Part shown: positions 49,183-58,122 of the stretch, one piece after another
Layout of the letters: every line of letters starts with the position of its first letter
Position numbering within the stretch: the first letter of the stretch is position 1
Program-made: the position numbers and the translations under genes
Assembly (NCBI GenBank): GCA_002714185.1
Contig: PAWM01000011.1
Span: 27,964-91,963, forward strand
Source of the DNA: Flavobacteriales bacterium
GTDB lineage: Bacteria > Bacteroidota > Bacteroidia > Flavobacteriales > TMED113
DNA length: 64,000 nucleotides
Direction of reading: 5' to 3'
Notes under the pieces: model-generated
The model's database searches: none
What the model was told of the DNA's origin: nothing
What the model saw: only the letters and a program-made list of their open reading frames with translations

Positions 49183-49783
49183 AAAATTCTTATTAATTGT
49201 TATTTGTTCATTGATTACTATTGGTGGATGTGTTGTTAAAAAAGAAGAATCAAATTATACTAAAAAGGAAGTGATTGAAAAACCTAATGAGGTAATTGAA
49301 AAACCTAAAGTGATTAATGAACCAGGAAAGTGGCTAATCAATTTTGAAGAAGCATATCAACAATCTTCATTGTCAAATAAGCCTATCATGGCGAATTTTA
49401 CTGGGAGTGATTGGTGTGGTTGGTGTAAAAAATTAAAAAAAGCTGTATTTGATACAGATGTTTTTAAAAACTGGGCTAATGAAAATGTTATTTTATTAGA
49501 ATTAGATTATCCAAGGAGAACGCCGCAAGACCCTACCATAAAACAACAAAACCAAACACTGCAACAAACATTTAGACAATTTGTTAGAGGTTACCCTACT
49601 GTATTATTATTCCGAATTGAAAGAACTTACAATGATGATGGTAGTACAGGTCGGGATAATATTAAATTACTCCCAAGCCCTCAATTGGTTATGCAGGGGC
49701 AAGGAAGATTAGGATATATGTCAAGTCCTGATGCATTTATAAGCAAAGCTGAACAAATAATTAATGCAGAAGTAAAAGAGTAA
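49172..49783 (+). CDS. Thioredoxin-family lipoprotein
   Basis: 203 residues from ATG 49172. The lipoprotein signal FLLIVICSLITIGGC is followed by a short repeated linker (EVIEKPN/EVIEKPK) and a thioredoxin-like domain with FTGSDWCGWCKKL, the CxxC redox pair, and the cis-Pro segment RGYPTVLLF. The SDWCGWC form is typical of a planctomycete/Bacteroidota thioredoxin_7-like group of unknown partner. It overlaps the POT gene by 11 bp and so belongs to the peptide-use transcript. Confidence 0.85.
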   Translation: MYIKKFLLIVICSLITIGGCVVKKEESNYTKKEVIEKPNEVIEKPKVINEPGKWLINFEEAYQQSSLSNKPIMANFTGSDWCGWCKKLKKAVFDTDVFKNWANENVILLELDYPRRTPQDPTIKQQNQTLQQTFRQFVRGYPTVLLFRIERTYNDDGSTGRDNIKLLPSPQLVMQGQGRLGYMSSPDAFISKAEQIINAEVKE

Positions 49784-49808
49784 CAAAAATAAAAAGAATT
49801 GGTTTTTG

Positions 49809-49882
49809 GGTGGCTAATGGGACTCGAACCCACGACCCTCGGTACCACAAACCGATGCTCTAACCAACTGAGCTATAGCCAC
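49809..49882 (-). tRNA. tRNA-His (anticodon GTG)
   Basis: On the minus strand the cloverleaf folds fully: acceptor GTGGCTA/TAGCCAC, D-arm GCTCAGTTGGTTAGAGC, anticodon stem TCGGT/ACCGA with loop TTGTGGT and anticodon GTG, and T-arm with GGTTCGAGTCC. A G directly 5' of the acceptor (plus-strand C at 49883) and C73 are the His identity pair G-1:C73. CCA is not encoded. A promoter lies just upstream at 49896-49929. Confidence 0.97.
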
Positions 49883-49895
49883 CATAATGATTGTG

Positions 49896-49929
49896 CAAAT
49901 ATAATAAAGTGATTATATATTTATAACAA
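49896..49929 (-). promoter_or_regulatory. Promoter of tRNA-His
   Basis: On the minus strand TTG (49929-49927), a 23-bp spacer and TATATTTG (49903-49896) fit TTG-N17-23-TAnnTTTG at the long end. Transcription would begin near 49890, a few bases before the tRNA. Confidence 0.6.
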
Positions 49930-51459
49930 GTGAAACAATTTATTCAATATATACAATATTCATTAAAGCACAAGATTCCTTTTTTGAGGTTTCAAAATTT
50001 AAAATCTAAACTGATTAAATACGGTCCAACTTTTTTAATTATTTTAATAATCGTAGAAATCATAAAACACTTTGGGCTTCCATTATTTTTCCTTTATTTA
50101 GGAAATAATGTACATGATTTCTTCTATGTACTTATTCCTGCACCTTTATTGATGTGTTTACATATTTTCACCGCACCTCTAATATTTATTATTTACATAA
50201 AAATTATTAAAAAAAAATTTAAATTATCTGAATTTTATTTAAATACATTGAAATTAGTAGCGAGTATTTCAATTGCACAATTAATTCCAATATTTATAAC
50301 ACCTATTTTAACACAATTCTTTTCTCCAGAAGAATTTGGTATTTATGGACTATATTTAAGTCTTTGTACAATTTTTGGGGTTATAGCAAGCGGGAAATTT
50401 GACACTGCTATTATGTTGCCTAAAAATAAAAAAGATAGCTTAAATTTATTGTTTTTATCTTTTTTAATTGCATTCACATTTTCCACAATATTTTTTTCTT
50501 TTCTTAATATTTTTAATGATAAAATTTTTCAATTATTAAATTTAGAACTTCTAAAAGAATACTATTACATTATTCCAATTACTATTTTTTTGATATCAGT
50601 TAATCAATCTTTTTTAGTTTGGTTTAATAGGGAAAAAAAATATAATGTGATTTCTACAAACAATATTATAAAATCAGGTGCTAATTCTAGCATATCCCTT
50701 TTCCTTGGATTCAAAAAAATTGTATTTGGGCTAATAATTGGTAATCTTGTCTCGCTAATTTTAATTTGCATATTTAATATTTTCTTTTTTTTAAAAGAAT
50801 TTAAATTCGAACAAATACAATCAAAAATTATAAAAAAAAACTTTATAAAATATATTGACTTTCTCAAGTTTTCTTCTGTTTCTAATCTTTTTAATTCTAT
50901 TGCAAACTTAGGAATGACAACACTAATAATAATTTTCTTCGGCCCAAAAATTGCTGGACTATACTTCTTAGCAGAAAAACTAATTGCAGTTCCAATATCA
51001 TTTATAACAACTTCAATTTCACAAGTATACTTTCAACGAGCTAGTGAATTATTTTACTTAGACAAAAAGAAGCTTCTTCACTTAACAAATAAAATACAAT
51101 TAAATATATTTTTTATTTTATTTCCAATTCTAATAATCACTAGTATTTACGGAAAAGAAATATTTTTATTATTTGGAAATGAATGGGGACAAGCTGGAAC
51201 TATTTTAAAATACTTCACACCAATTTTACTATTAAAAAATATATATTCGCCAATAAGTCACATTGGAGACATACTTAATAAACAAAAAGTATTATTATTA
51301 TTTAATATTAGTTTATTTATATTTCAACTAGCTTCCTTTTATTTTTTAAAGGAATATAGCGATATTAAATTTGCTTTATTAACAGCATCTTCAATAAGTG
51401 CTCTACATTATATGTTTTTAAATAATTATATGAAGAAAGAATTAACCAAATTAATATGA
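49930..51459 (+). CDS. Wzx-like polysaccharide flippase with extra N-terminal membrane module
   Basis: 509 residues, GTG start. From about 108 on it is a MOP-superfamily flippase: LVASISIAQLIPIFITPIL, FFSPEEFGIYGLYLS and about twelve spans through to the C-terminus, moving lipid-linked sugars across the inner membrane. The first about 100 residues are not part of that fold: two spans, FLIILIIVEIIKHFGLPLFF and LIPAPLLMCLHIFTAPLIFI, with a short NNVHDFFY loop. It may be a fused helper domain. The base composition is even more AT-rich than its neighbours. It overlaps the acyltransferase gene by 4 bp. Confidence 0.85.
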   Translation: MKQFIQYIQYSLKHKIPFLRFQNLKSKLIKYGPTFLIILIIVEIIKHFGLPLFFLYLGNNVHDFFYVLIPAPLLMCLHIFTAPLIFIIYIKIIKKKFKLSEFYLNTLKLVASISIAQLIPIFITPILTQFFSPEEFGIYGLYLSLCTIFGVIASGKFDTAIMLPKNKKDSLNLLFLSFLIAFTFSTIFFSFLNIFNDKIFQLLNLELLKEYYYIIPITIFLISVNQSFLVWFNREKKYNVISTNNIIKSGANSSISLFLGFKKIVFGLIIGNLVSLILICIFNIFFFLKEFKFEQIQSKIIKKNFIKYIDFLKFSSVSNLFNSIANLGMTTLIIIFFGPKIAGLYFLAEKLIAVPISFITTSISQVYFQRASELFYLDKKKLLHLTNKIQLNIFFILFPILIITSIYGKEIFLLFGNEWGQAGTILKYFTPILLLKNIYSPISHIGDILNKQKVLLLFNISLFIFQLASFYFLKEYSDIKFALLTASSISALHYMFLNNYMKKELTKLI

Positions 51460-52046
51460 AAAAAATACTAAAATCAATTTTAATTTTTTTTGACGATTCC
51501 TTGTTCAGACTAATAGTTAAACTTTGTTACCCAGCTTACAAAAGACAAAAAAAAGGGTATGTATATAACTTTAAAGTAATTCAAAAATATTTCTTTATGC
51601 AAAAAATAATAGGCTTTAATAGATCTGTCCCATGGCCAGTAGATTTTAGAAGTCAAATCCTAGGTTATGAACATATAAAAAAAGGTATAATGTGTGACCC
51701 AGGTGATAATATTGGTGTATATATAAATGCATATGGAGGGCTGATAATAGGCAATAATGTAAATATTGGTCAAAATACTATTATCACCACCACAAATCAC
51801 AATATTTACGATCATCGAAAAATTGCTGATAAAAAAGGCATAGTTATCGGAAATAATGTATGGATAGGTGCAAATTGTGCAATTTTAGCAGGAGTTACAA
51901 TTGGAAATAATGTCACAATTGGTGCAGGATGTACAATTAGACAAAATATTCCATCTAATAGCATAGTTGTACACAACTTAGATAGCCTTTTAATAAAAGA
52001 AAAAAAACCTTATGAATGGGATTGTAAAAAAGAAGAATTGCTTTAG
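51456..52046 (+). CDS. Hexapeptide-repeat acyltransferase
   Basis: 196 residues. The C-terminal half is a left-handed beta helix: INAYGGLIIGNNVNIGQNTIIT, then VIGNNVWIGANCAILAGVTIGNNVTIGAGCTI with the [LIV]-G-x4 hexapeptide pattern, and the catalytic-type His in TTTNHNIYDH. It is a CatB/WbbJ-like O-acetyltransferase, probably acting on surface sugars beside the flippase whose stop it overlaps (ATGA). Confidence 0.88.
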   Translation: MKKILKSILIFFDDSLFRLIVKLCYPAYKRQKKGYVYNFKVIQKYFFMQKIIGFNRSVPWPVDFRSQILGYEHIKKGIMCDPGDNIGVYINAYGGLIIGNNVNIGQNTIITTTNHNIYDHRKIADKKGIVIGNNVWIGANCAILAGVTIGNNVTIGAGCTIRQNIPSNSIVVHNLDSLLIKEKKPYEWDCKKEELL

Positions 52047-52112
52047 TGTCATCTTTTTTTAGTAAATTAAATACCCAAACAAAATTTATAAACCCTCAAA
52101 AAAAAAAAAAAT

Positions 52113-54017
52113 ATGAAAAAACATCTACTAATTATAGCCTTAATAGCTTTAATATTTCAAGTATCTGCCCAGATAGATATCAAAAATGTTACTAATGTGC
52201 CGATGGCTAATCCTATAGAAATAAATGATATCATCGAACCATCTCAAATGGGTGGAGAAGAATTACTTTGGTATGAAGATTTTGCAAATGATTCTATCCC
52301 AAATATATCGACTGAAGATATTGCTGGATATGGTAATTGGAGATGGAGTAATACATCACCTGGAGGACAATGGAGTGAAAACACAGGTTTAATACAATCT
52401 GAAACACCAGATAATGGATTTATGATTATGGAAGCGGATTTTTATAATACCAGTCCACAAAATGGTGTTGCAGACGGAGAAGTAGGTGAAAATCCCATAA
52501 ATGCTACATTTACAATTGGCCCTATTGATTTGTCATCTTCTGAAACCGAAGAACTGGTTCTACAATTTTATTCAAATTACAGAATATGTTGTTTTTACTC
52601 ACCTAGTACAAGTAACGACCTAAATGTCTACATTAGCACTGACGGAGGTACAGTTTTTAGTGATTTAAATTACATAGAAGGTGAAACATTTGAAGTTAAT
52701 GTTGAAAAAGAAACTTTTAGCCAAATTCCACTAGGAAATTTTGCACCTAACATCGATAGTGTATATTTTAAATTTGAATGGATAGGTACGCACTACTATT
52801 GGATGATTGATGACATATCTGTTATTCAGCGGCCGGAATATGATTTAAAAATGCAATCAGCCTGGTTAACAATGGAAAACCCAGCAAACATTGAATACTA
52901 CTCAATACCATTAAGTCAGATGCCAGATGAAATGTTAATTGGTGCAGAAGTTTATAATTATGGCTACCAAGATGATATGAATGTCATACTAAATGGCTCC
53001 ATAGAATCAACAAGTTACGGTGCTACAATAGAATATGAAATGGTCGAATCAGACTCTACTTCATATATAGAAACAGATTTCTTTGATATCTCTATGTTAG
53101 GAGTTGGAACATATGATTTCACTGCAGAAATTAGTTCATCCGGAGATGATCCAACAATTGAAGATAATACATTGACACGAGAATTTGTTATATCTGAAGA
53201 TATGTATTCAATTGGCGGACTATATGAAATGGAAGAGTGGATTGGAACAGGCTGGCCTGGAGGGGATGATACTGCAGATGGGGTCAGGTATGCAAATTTT
53301 TTTGATATCAAATCAGATGCTACTCTTAGCTCAATTACGATTGATTTAGACACAGATTCACATCCTACAAGTTTAGGAACATTCCAAACAGAAGCAGGCG
53401 GGGAAGTCATTGCCTATGTATGTGATACAACTGGTATCTTTAATCCTCTTGTAGAAACACTAGATGTTGATCTTGGTGGAGTAATTTGGCAAAGTGATTT
53501 TTTACTACTTCAACAAAATCATGTTGACTGGGGTAAAATGGTAATTGATGTTGATGAATTAAACCTAAGTCCAAATGCATATTATATAGTAGTCGAATTT
53601 TACAGTAATGGATTACAAAGTGATATCTTAATAAGAGATGACACATCTGTACCACAACCATGGTGGGCTTCATTAATATACTATCCTAGTGATCAAACAT
53701 GGTATTCAAACCCGAATGCTGCATCTATACGAATTGGATTAGATGGTAACCAGAACTTGTCTGAAAACAATATAATGAATATAGAGTATTTTCCTAATCC
53801 AGCTAATAACTATATTTCAATATCAACAAATGAATTATTGTTTGGACAATCTAATATTAGAATTTATAATATAATTGGCGAATTAGTGAAAGATTATCAA
53901 TATTCAGATTTTGGAAACTTTCAAGAGATTAACATAAATGAATTGAAGCAAGGTTCCTATATTCTAGAATTAGAAAATAACAATACTTTGAATCAGCAAA
54001 AATTAATTATTGAATAA
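52113..54017 (+). CDS. Secreted protein with T9SS type A sorting domain
   Basis: 634 residues. A signal peptide (LLIIALIALIFQVSA) is followed by a jelly-roll (choice-of-anchor J/MAM-like) domain, LLWYEDFANDSIPN to WMIDDISVIQ (about 50-245), beta-rich domains, and a C-terminal T9SS type A domain of about 75 residues with EYFPNPANNYISIS, VRIYNIIGELV-like IRIYNIIGELV and the final QGSYILELEN/QQKLIIE. It is thus exported across the outer membrane by type 9 secretion. No catalytic site was recognised. A run of 14 A (52098-52111) sits directly before the start codon. The gene ends at a strong terminator. Confidence 0.88.
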   Translation: MKKHLLIIALIALIFQVSAQIDIKNVTNVPMANPIEINDIIEPSQMGGEELLWYEDFANDSIPNISTEDIAGYGNWRWSNTSPGGQWSENTGLIQSETPDNGFMIMEADFYNTSPQNGVADGEVGENPINATFTIGPIDLSSSETEELVLQFYSNYRICCFYSPSTSNDLNVYISTDGGTVFSDLNYIEGETFEVNVEKETFSQIPLGNFAPNIDSVYFKFEWIGTHYYWMIDDISVIQRPEYDLKMQSAWLTMENPANIEYYSIPLSQMPDEMLIGAEVYNYGYQDDMNVILNGSIESTSYGATIEYEMVESDSTSYIETDFFDISMLGVGTYDFTAEISSSGDDPTIEDNTLTREFVISEDMYSIGGLYEMEEWIGTGWPGGDDTADGVRYANFFDIKSDATLSSITIDLDTDSHPTSLGTFQTEAGGEVIAYVCDTTGIFNPLVETLDVDLGGVIWQSDFLLLQQNHVDWGKMVIDVDELNLSPNAYYIVVEFYSNGLQSDILIRDDTSVPQPWWASLIYYPSDQTWYSNPNAASIRIGLDGNQNLSENNIMNIEYFPNPANNYISISTNELLFGQSNIRIYNIIGELVKDYQYSDFGNFQEININELKQGSYILELENNNTLNQQKLIIE

Positions 54018-54029
54018 TAATAATTAATA

Positions 54030-54060
54030 AATAAAAAGGGGCTTAAAGCCCCTTTTTATT
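54030..54060. terminator. Bidirectional intrinsic terminator
   Basis: A perfect 13-bp stem, AATAAAAAGGGGC (54030-54042) and GCCCCTTTTTATT (54048-54060), with a 5-base loop. The GC core is flanked by A and T runs, so it works on both strands. It lies between the convergent T9SS gene (+) and the small minus-strand gene. It is the only clear hairpin terminator in the window. Confidence 0.92.
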
Positions 54061-54078
54061 TATATAATTTAAAAAAGA

Positions 54079-54291
54079 TTATAGCTCAAAATAATCTTCT
54101 GGATTTCTAACTAAATAATCAATTTCTTCATTTATAATTCTAGAAATAAAACTTCTAAGCTTTTCTATTTTTTCTTCATCTACATTTTCTATAGACTCCA
54201 TATAGTCTAATGACTTATGAAGTGTTTTTTCATATTCAATTAAAGTATCTTTTTCCTTTGAAACTAATATATCATTCAAAATTTGGTCCAT
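54079..54291 (-). CDS. Small acidic helical protein, unknown
   Basis: 70 residues from the ATG at 54291 (a GTG two codons earlier is possible). It is rich in Glu, Asp, Leu and Ile with no signal or span, for example KTLHKSLDYMESIENVDEEKIEKLR, written here as consecutive short segments KTLHKSLDYME and NVDEEKIEKLR. It is probably all-helical. It stands alone between a terminator and the DUF4442 gene 69 bp upstream. Function unknown; being a real gene is supported by its clean frame and position. Confidence 0.6.
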   Translation of the reverse strand: MDQILNDILVSKEKDTLIEYEKTLHKSLDYMESIENVDEEKIEKLRSFISRIINEEIDYLVRNPEDYFEL

Positions 54292-54360
54292 ATTCACTAA
54301 GCTTAGATTTAGTTAAAAATTGATATAAACAATATATGAAAATTTTAATAAATTTATTAA

Positions 54361-54846
54361 TCAGATTCTTTTTTTTAATGACCATTTAATCAAAAATTCA
54401 GATATGCACACCCCATTTTTATCAAAACCCTTTGATGTCATTGTACATTCTTGAGGGTAATTTAAAGTAATTGCATCATTTAAAGATGAAAGTACTTTCT
54501 CTCCATCCAAACAGACAAATTTGACATTACTAGTAGCTTTTTTGTAGTATATAACTTTCAATTCAGTTACAAGCATAGATATATTTTTTCCATCAGAATG
54601 CAATAAGACTAACACACCAGTAGATAGTTCTGCTGCCATAGCTTGTACAGCAAAATACATTGAATTAAAAGGATTTTTATTCCAATAATTATATGGAACG
54701 GTAACATGTGATTTTTTTAAATCTAATTTATCTACTCTTAATCTTGCTAAAAAGCCCATTGGCAACTTCCATAATAAAAAGAAAATAAATCGCCAACTCG
54801 TAAATATTCTAATTAATTTATTCTTACCTATTTTATGTTTATTCAT
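54361..54846 (-). CDS. DUF4442 hot-dog-fold protein
   Basis: 161 residues. It matches DUF4442 (hot-dog thioesterase-like): KLPMGFLARLRVDKLD, VTVPYNYWNKNPFNSMYFAVQAMAAELSTG read in blocks, with the NPFNSMYFA helix start that is typical. Related proteins act on acyl-CoA or acyl-ACP thioesters, but no activity is proven for this family as far as I know. It is divergent from the bkd E1 gene, 78 bp apart. Confidence 0.85.
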   Translation of the reverse strand: MNKHKIGKNKLIRIFTSWRFIFFLLWKLPMGFLARLRVDKLDLKKSHVTVPYNYWNKNPFNSMYFAVQAMAAELSTGVLVLLHSDGKNISMLVTELKVIYYKKATSNVKFVCLDGEKVLSSLNDAITLNYPQECTMTSKGFDKNGVCISEFLIKWSLKKRI

Positions 54847-54896
54847 AATACAATATAATTAATAATATTTATGTTATCCATGAAGAATACATTATC

Positions 54897-54915
54897 TTGA
54901 TAATAATTTTATCAA
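54897..54915 (+). promoter_or_regulatory. Inverted repeat before the bkd E1 gene, possible operator
   Basis: TTGATAA (54897-54903) and TTATCAA (54909-54915) form a perfect 7-bp palindrome with a 5-bp centre. It ends 9 bp before the TTG start at 54925, in the short region shared with the divergent DUF4442 gene. It could bind a dimeric regulator. In such AT-rich DNA a chance match is possible. Confidence 0.3.
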
Positions 54916-54924
54916 AAATTAAAA

Positions 54925-57315
54925 TTGAAAAAAAATAAAATAACATTTGACCAATTTCAAACTTCAGTATTAGAAGATTATAGAATTATCTGTGAAAGTC
55001 GAGAAGCCAGTTTACTGGGAAGAAAAGAAGTACTTACTGGTAAAGCAAAGTTTGGTATTTTCGGAGACGGGAAAGAATTAGCACAGATTGCTATGGCAAG
55101 AACATTCCAGCATGGTGACTTTAGATCAGGATATTATAGAGATCAAACATTTATGATGGCAATAGGAGAATTGACTATAAACGGATTATTTTCACAATTA
55201 TATGCTAATACAGATTTATCACAGGAACCTTCTTCAGGAGGAAGACAAATGAATAATCATTTTGCTACAAGAAGTTTAAATAATGTAGGTCAATGGAAAA
55301 ACTTAACTCAGCAATATAATTCTGCATCTGACATATCACCTACCGGATCTCAAATGCCAAGATTACTTGGCCTTGGACAAGCATCTAAAATATACAGAAA
55401 TAATTCTCAATTAAATAATGAAAAATTTAGTGTCAACGGAGATGAAATTGCATTTGGTACAATTGGAAATGCCAGTACATCAGAAGGTTTATTTTTCGAA
55501 ACAATTAATGCTGCAGGAGTATTGCAAATACCTATATTATTATCTATTTGGGATGATGGATGGGGAATCTCTGTACCTTCAAAATATCAAACTACAAAAG
55601 GTGATATTTCAGAGGTTCTTAAAGGATTTCAAAGAACGAAGAAGAAAGAAGGTATACAAATATATAAAGTCAATGGATGGGACTATTCTGAATTATGTGC
55701 TACTTATATGGAGGCAAGTAAACTTTGTAGAAATCACCATATTCCTGTTATTATACATGTGAAAGAAATGACACAACCTCAAGGTCATTCTACATCAGGA
55801 TCACATGAAAGATATAAAACTCAAAATCAATTAAATTGGGAAAAAGAATTTGATTGTATAAAAAAAATGAAAGAATGGATTTTGGAAAAAAATATAAGCA
55901 CAAAAGAAAAGCTAGAAACCATTGAAAAAAATGCAAAGAATAAAGTAAAAATAGAACAAAAACATGCATGGGATAATTACCTAGAAAGATTAACAAAAGA
56001 AAAAAATGAACTAATTAATATTATAAATACCACATGTGATTTAACAAACAAGGTAATTAATGAATCAGTCTCTAATCTAAATCAGGAGAATATACCTAGT
56101 AGAGGATTAATGATAAAGTCTGCAAAAAAAATAATTAGAGAAATAAAATATCACAATCTAAATAATGAAAATTTAGAAAATTGGTTAGTCCAAAGTTTAA
56201 AAAAATATAAAACAACCTACTCAAGTCATTTATATAGTGAATCATCTCATTCTATTCTCAATCAAAATCAATCAAATCTAAAAATTACTTCAAAGCAAGA
56301 AACGAAAGTTGATGGCAGAATCATTTTAAGAGACAATTTTAATGCACTATTAAAAAAACATCCTGAATTACTAATATTTGGAGAAGATAGCGGTAAAATT
56401 GGTGATGTAAATCAAGGTTTAGAAGGACTGCAGGCGACACATGGTGAAGACCGAGTAAGTGATACTGGAATTAGAGAAGCTACCATAATAGGTCAAGGTA
56501 TTGGATTAGCAATGAGAGGTCTTAGACCAATTGCTGAAATACAATATCTGGATTATCTTTTATATGCAATACAAATAATTAGTGATGATTTAGCAACCCT
56601 TCAATATAGAACAGTAGGCGGTCAAAAAGCTCCATTAATAATTAGGACCAGAGGACATAGACTTGAAGGAATTTGGCACTCTGGATCTCCAATGGGAGGA
56701 ATAATTAATTTACTCAAAGGGGTAAATATTCTTGTTCCAAGAAATATGACAAAAGCAGCAGGATTCTATAACCATTTATTAATCAAGGATGAGCCTGCTT
56801 TAGTAATTGAATGTTTGAATGGCTATAGATTAAAAGAAATTTTACCTGATAATTTAGGGGAATTTTATACTGAAATTGGTATTGTTGAAACTATCCAAAA
56901 AGGAACAGATATTACATTGGTTACTTATGGCTCATGCTGTAGAATTGCTCTAAAAGCTGCAGAAGAATTAGTGAAATTTAATATTTCAATTGAAATTATA
57001 GATGTTCAATCATTGATCCCGTTTGATATTAATAATGATATTACCAAGAGCATTAAAAAAACAAATAGAGTGGTCTTTTTTGATGAAGATGTATCTGGTG
57101 GTGCAACTGCATTTATGATGCAAAAAGTTTTAGAAGAACAAAATGGATATAATTATTTAGATAGTCCACCAAAAACAATAACATCAAAAGATCATAGAAC
57201 AGCTTATGGCGATGACGGTGATTATTTTTCTAAATCAAATATGGATAATGTAATTGATACTTGCTATGAAATTATGCATGAATCAAGCCCAGAAATTTTT
57301 CCAAAAATATTCTAA
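54925..57315 (+). CDS. Branched-chain 2-oxoacid dehydrogenase E1, fused alpha and beta subunits
   Basis: 796 residues. It decarboxylates branched-chain keto acids with thiamine diphosphate, feeding acyl-CoA formation. The alpha part (about 1-430) has GKAKFGIFGDGKELAQIAM, GYYRDQTFMMAIGE and the ThDP region GNASTSEGLFFETINAAG; the beta part (about 460-796) has LLIFGEDSGKIGDVNQGLEG, SDTGIREATIIGQGIG and IEIIDVQSLIPFD. Such fusions are usual in flavobacteria. The start is TTG; a stop lies 24 bp upstream in frame and no ATG is available. E2 and E3 are not in the window. murQ starts on the base after its stop codon. Confidence 0.93.
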   Translation: MKKNKITFDQFQTSVLEDYRIICESREASLLGRKEVLTGKAKFGIFGDGKELAQIAMARTFQHGDFRSGYYRDQTFMMAIGELTINGLFSQLYANTDLSQEPSSGGRQMNNHFATRSLNNVGQWKNLTQQYNSASDISPTGSQMPRLLGLGQASKIYRNNSQLNNEKFSVNGDEIAFGTIGNASTSEGLFFETINAAGVLQIPILLSIWDDGWGISVPSKYQTTKGDISEVLKGFQRTKKKEGIQIYKVNGWDYSELCATYMEASKLCRNHHIPVIIHVKEMTQPQGHSTSGSHERYKTQNQLNWEKEFDCIKKMKEWILEKNISTKEKLETIEKNAKNKVKIEQKHAWDNYLERLTKEKNELINIINTTCDLTNKVINESVSNLNQENIPSRGLMIKSAKKIIREIKYHNLNNENLENWLVQSLKKYKTTYSSHLYSESSHSILNQNQSNLKITSKQETKVDGRIILRDNFNALLKKHPELLIFGEDSGKIGDVNQGLEGLQATHGEDRVSDTGIREATIIGQGIGLAMRGLRPIAEIQYLDYLLYAIQIISDDLATLQYRTVGGQKAPLIIRTRGHRLEGIWHSGSPMGGIINLLKGVNILVPRNMTKAAGFYNHLLIKDEPALVIECLNGYRLKEILPDNLGEFYTEIGIVETIQKGTDITLVTYGSCCRIALKAAEELVKFNISIEIIDVQSLIPFDINNDITKSIKKTNRVVFFDEDVSGGATAFMMQKVLEEQNGYNYLDSPPKTITSKDHRTAYGDDGDYFSKSNMDNVIDTCYEIMHESSPEIFPKIF

Positions 57316-58122
57316 ATGAAAGTTACAGAGTCACAAAGCTTATATAACAATCTTGAAACAATGAGCTTTAATGAAATATTGTACAGTATTAACAAAGAAG
57401 ATCAGAAAATTGCTCAAGCAGTACATGATGTAATTCCACATATTACAAAACTAAGTGAAAAAATTTATCAGCAAATCAAATCAGGAGGTAGACTTTTTTA
57501 CATTGGCTCAGGTACTAGTGGTAGATTAGGTGTTTTAGATGCATCAGAGTGCCCTCCTACTTTTGGAGTTAGTAATGATTTAGTGATTGCCCTCATAGCT
57601 GGTGGAGATGATGCAATTAGATCCGCTATAGAAGCAGCAGAAGATAATAATCATCAAGCATGGAAAGATCTAAAAAAACACAATATCAATAAGAAAGATA
57701 TTGTAATTGGAATAAGTGCTTCTGGTACAACACCATATGTAATCGGTGGATTAAAAGAATGTCAAAAAAATAAAATTTATACTGGAAGCATAAGCTGCAA
57801 TCATAATATGGAAATAAATAATGTAAGTAACTTATCTATAATCTTAAATGTAGGGCCTGAATTTTTAACCGGAAGTACACGAATGAAATCTGGAACAGCT
57901 CAAAAAATGACATTAAATATGTTAACTACTTCGGTGATGATAAAACTTGGCTATGTGATGGATAATAAAATGATTGATATGCATATTAAAAATAAAAAAT
58001 TAAAAGAAAGAGGAATAAAAATGATATGTGAAATTTGCAATACTTCTAAAATCAAAGCTGAAGCATTACTAAAAAAATATGGGAATATTAGGCTGGCGAT
58101 TAAAAATTTTAAACATGATTGA
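57316..58122 (+). CDS. murQ: N-acetylmuramic acid 6-phosphate etherase
   Basis: 268 residues, slightly shorter than in Escherichia coli. MurQ splits the lactyl ether of MurNAc-6-P for cell-wall recycling. The SIS-domain signature FYIGSGTSGRLGVLDASECPPTFG, taken in blocks, contains one catalytic Glu (DASEC), and the second is in AIEAAEDNN. FLTGSTRMKSGTAQK is the other sugar-phosphate loop. It directly abuts the bkd gene and overlaps the DUF6095 gene by 8 bp. Confidence 0.95.
   Translation: MKVTESQSLYNNLETMSFNEILYSINKEDQKIAQAVHDVIPHITKLSEKIYQQIKSGGRLFYIGSGTSGRLGVLDASECPPTFGVSNDLVIALIAGGDDAIRSAIEAAEDNNHQAWKDLKKHNINKKDIVIGISASGTTPYVIGGLKECQKNKIYTGSISCNHNMEINNVSNLSIILNVGPEFLTGSTRMKSGTAQKMTLNMLTTSVMIKLGYVMDNKMIDMHIKNKKLKERGIKMICEICNTSKIKAEALLKKYGNIRLAIKNFKHD

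Noticed and set aside
53015..53410. 131-codon open frame opposite the T9SS cargo gene
   Set aside because: Ser/Pro-rich mirror of the coding strand with no supporting motif or promoter.
55418..55762. 114-codon open frame in another frame within the bkd E1 gene
   Set aside because: Fully inside a certain gene on the same strand and without recognisable similarity.
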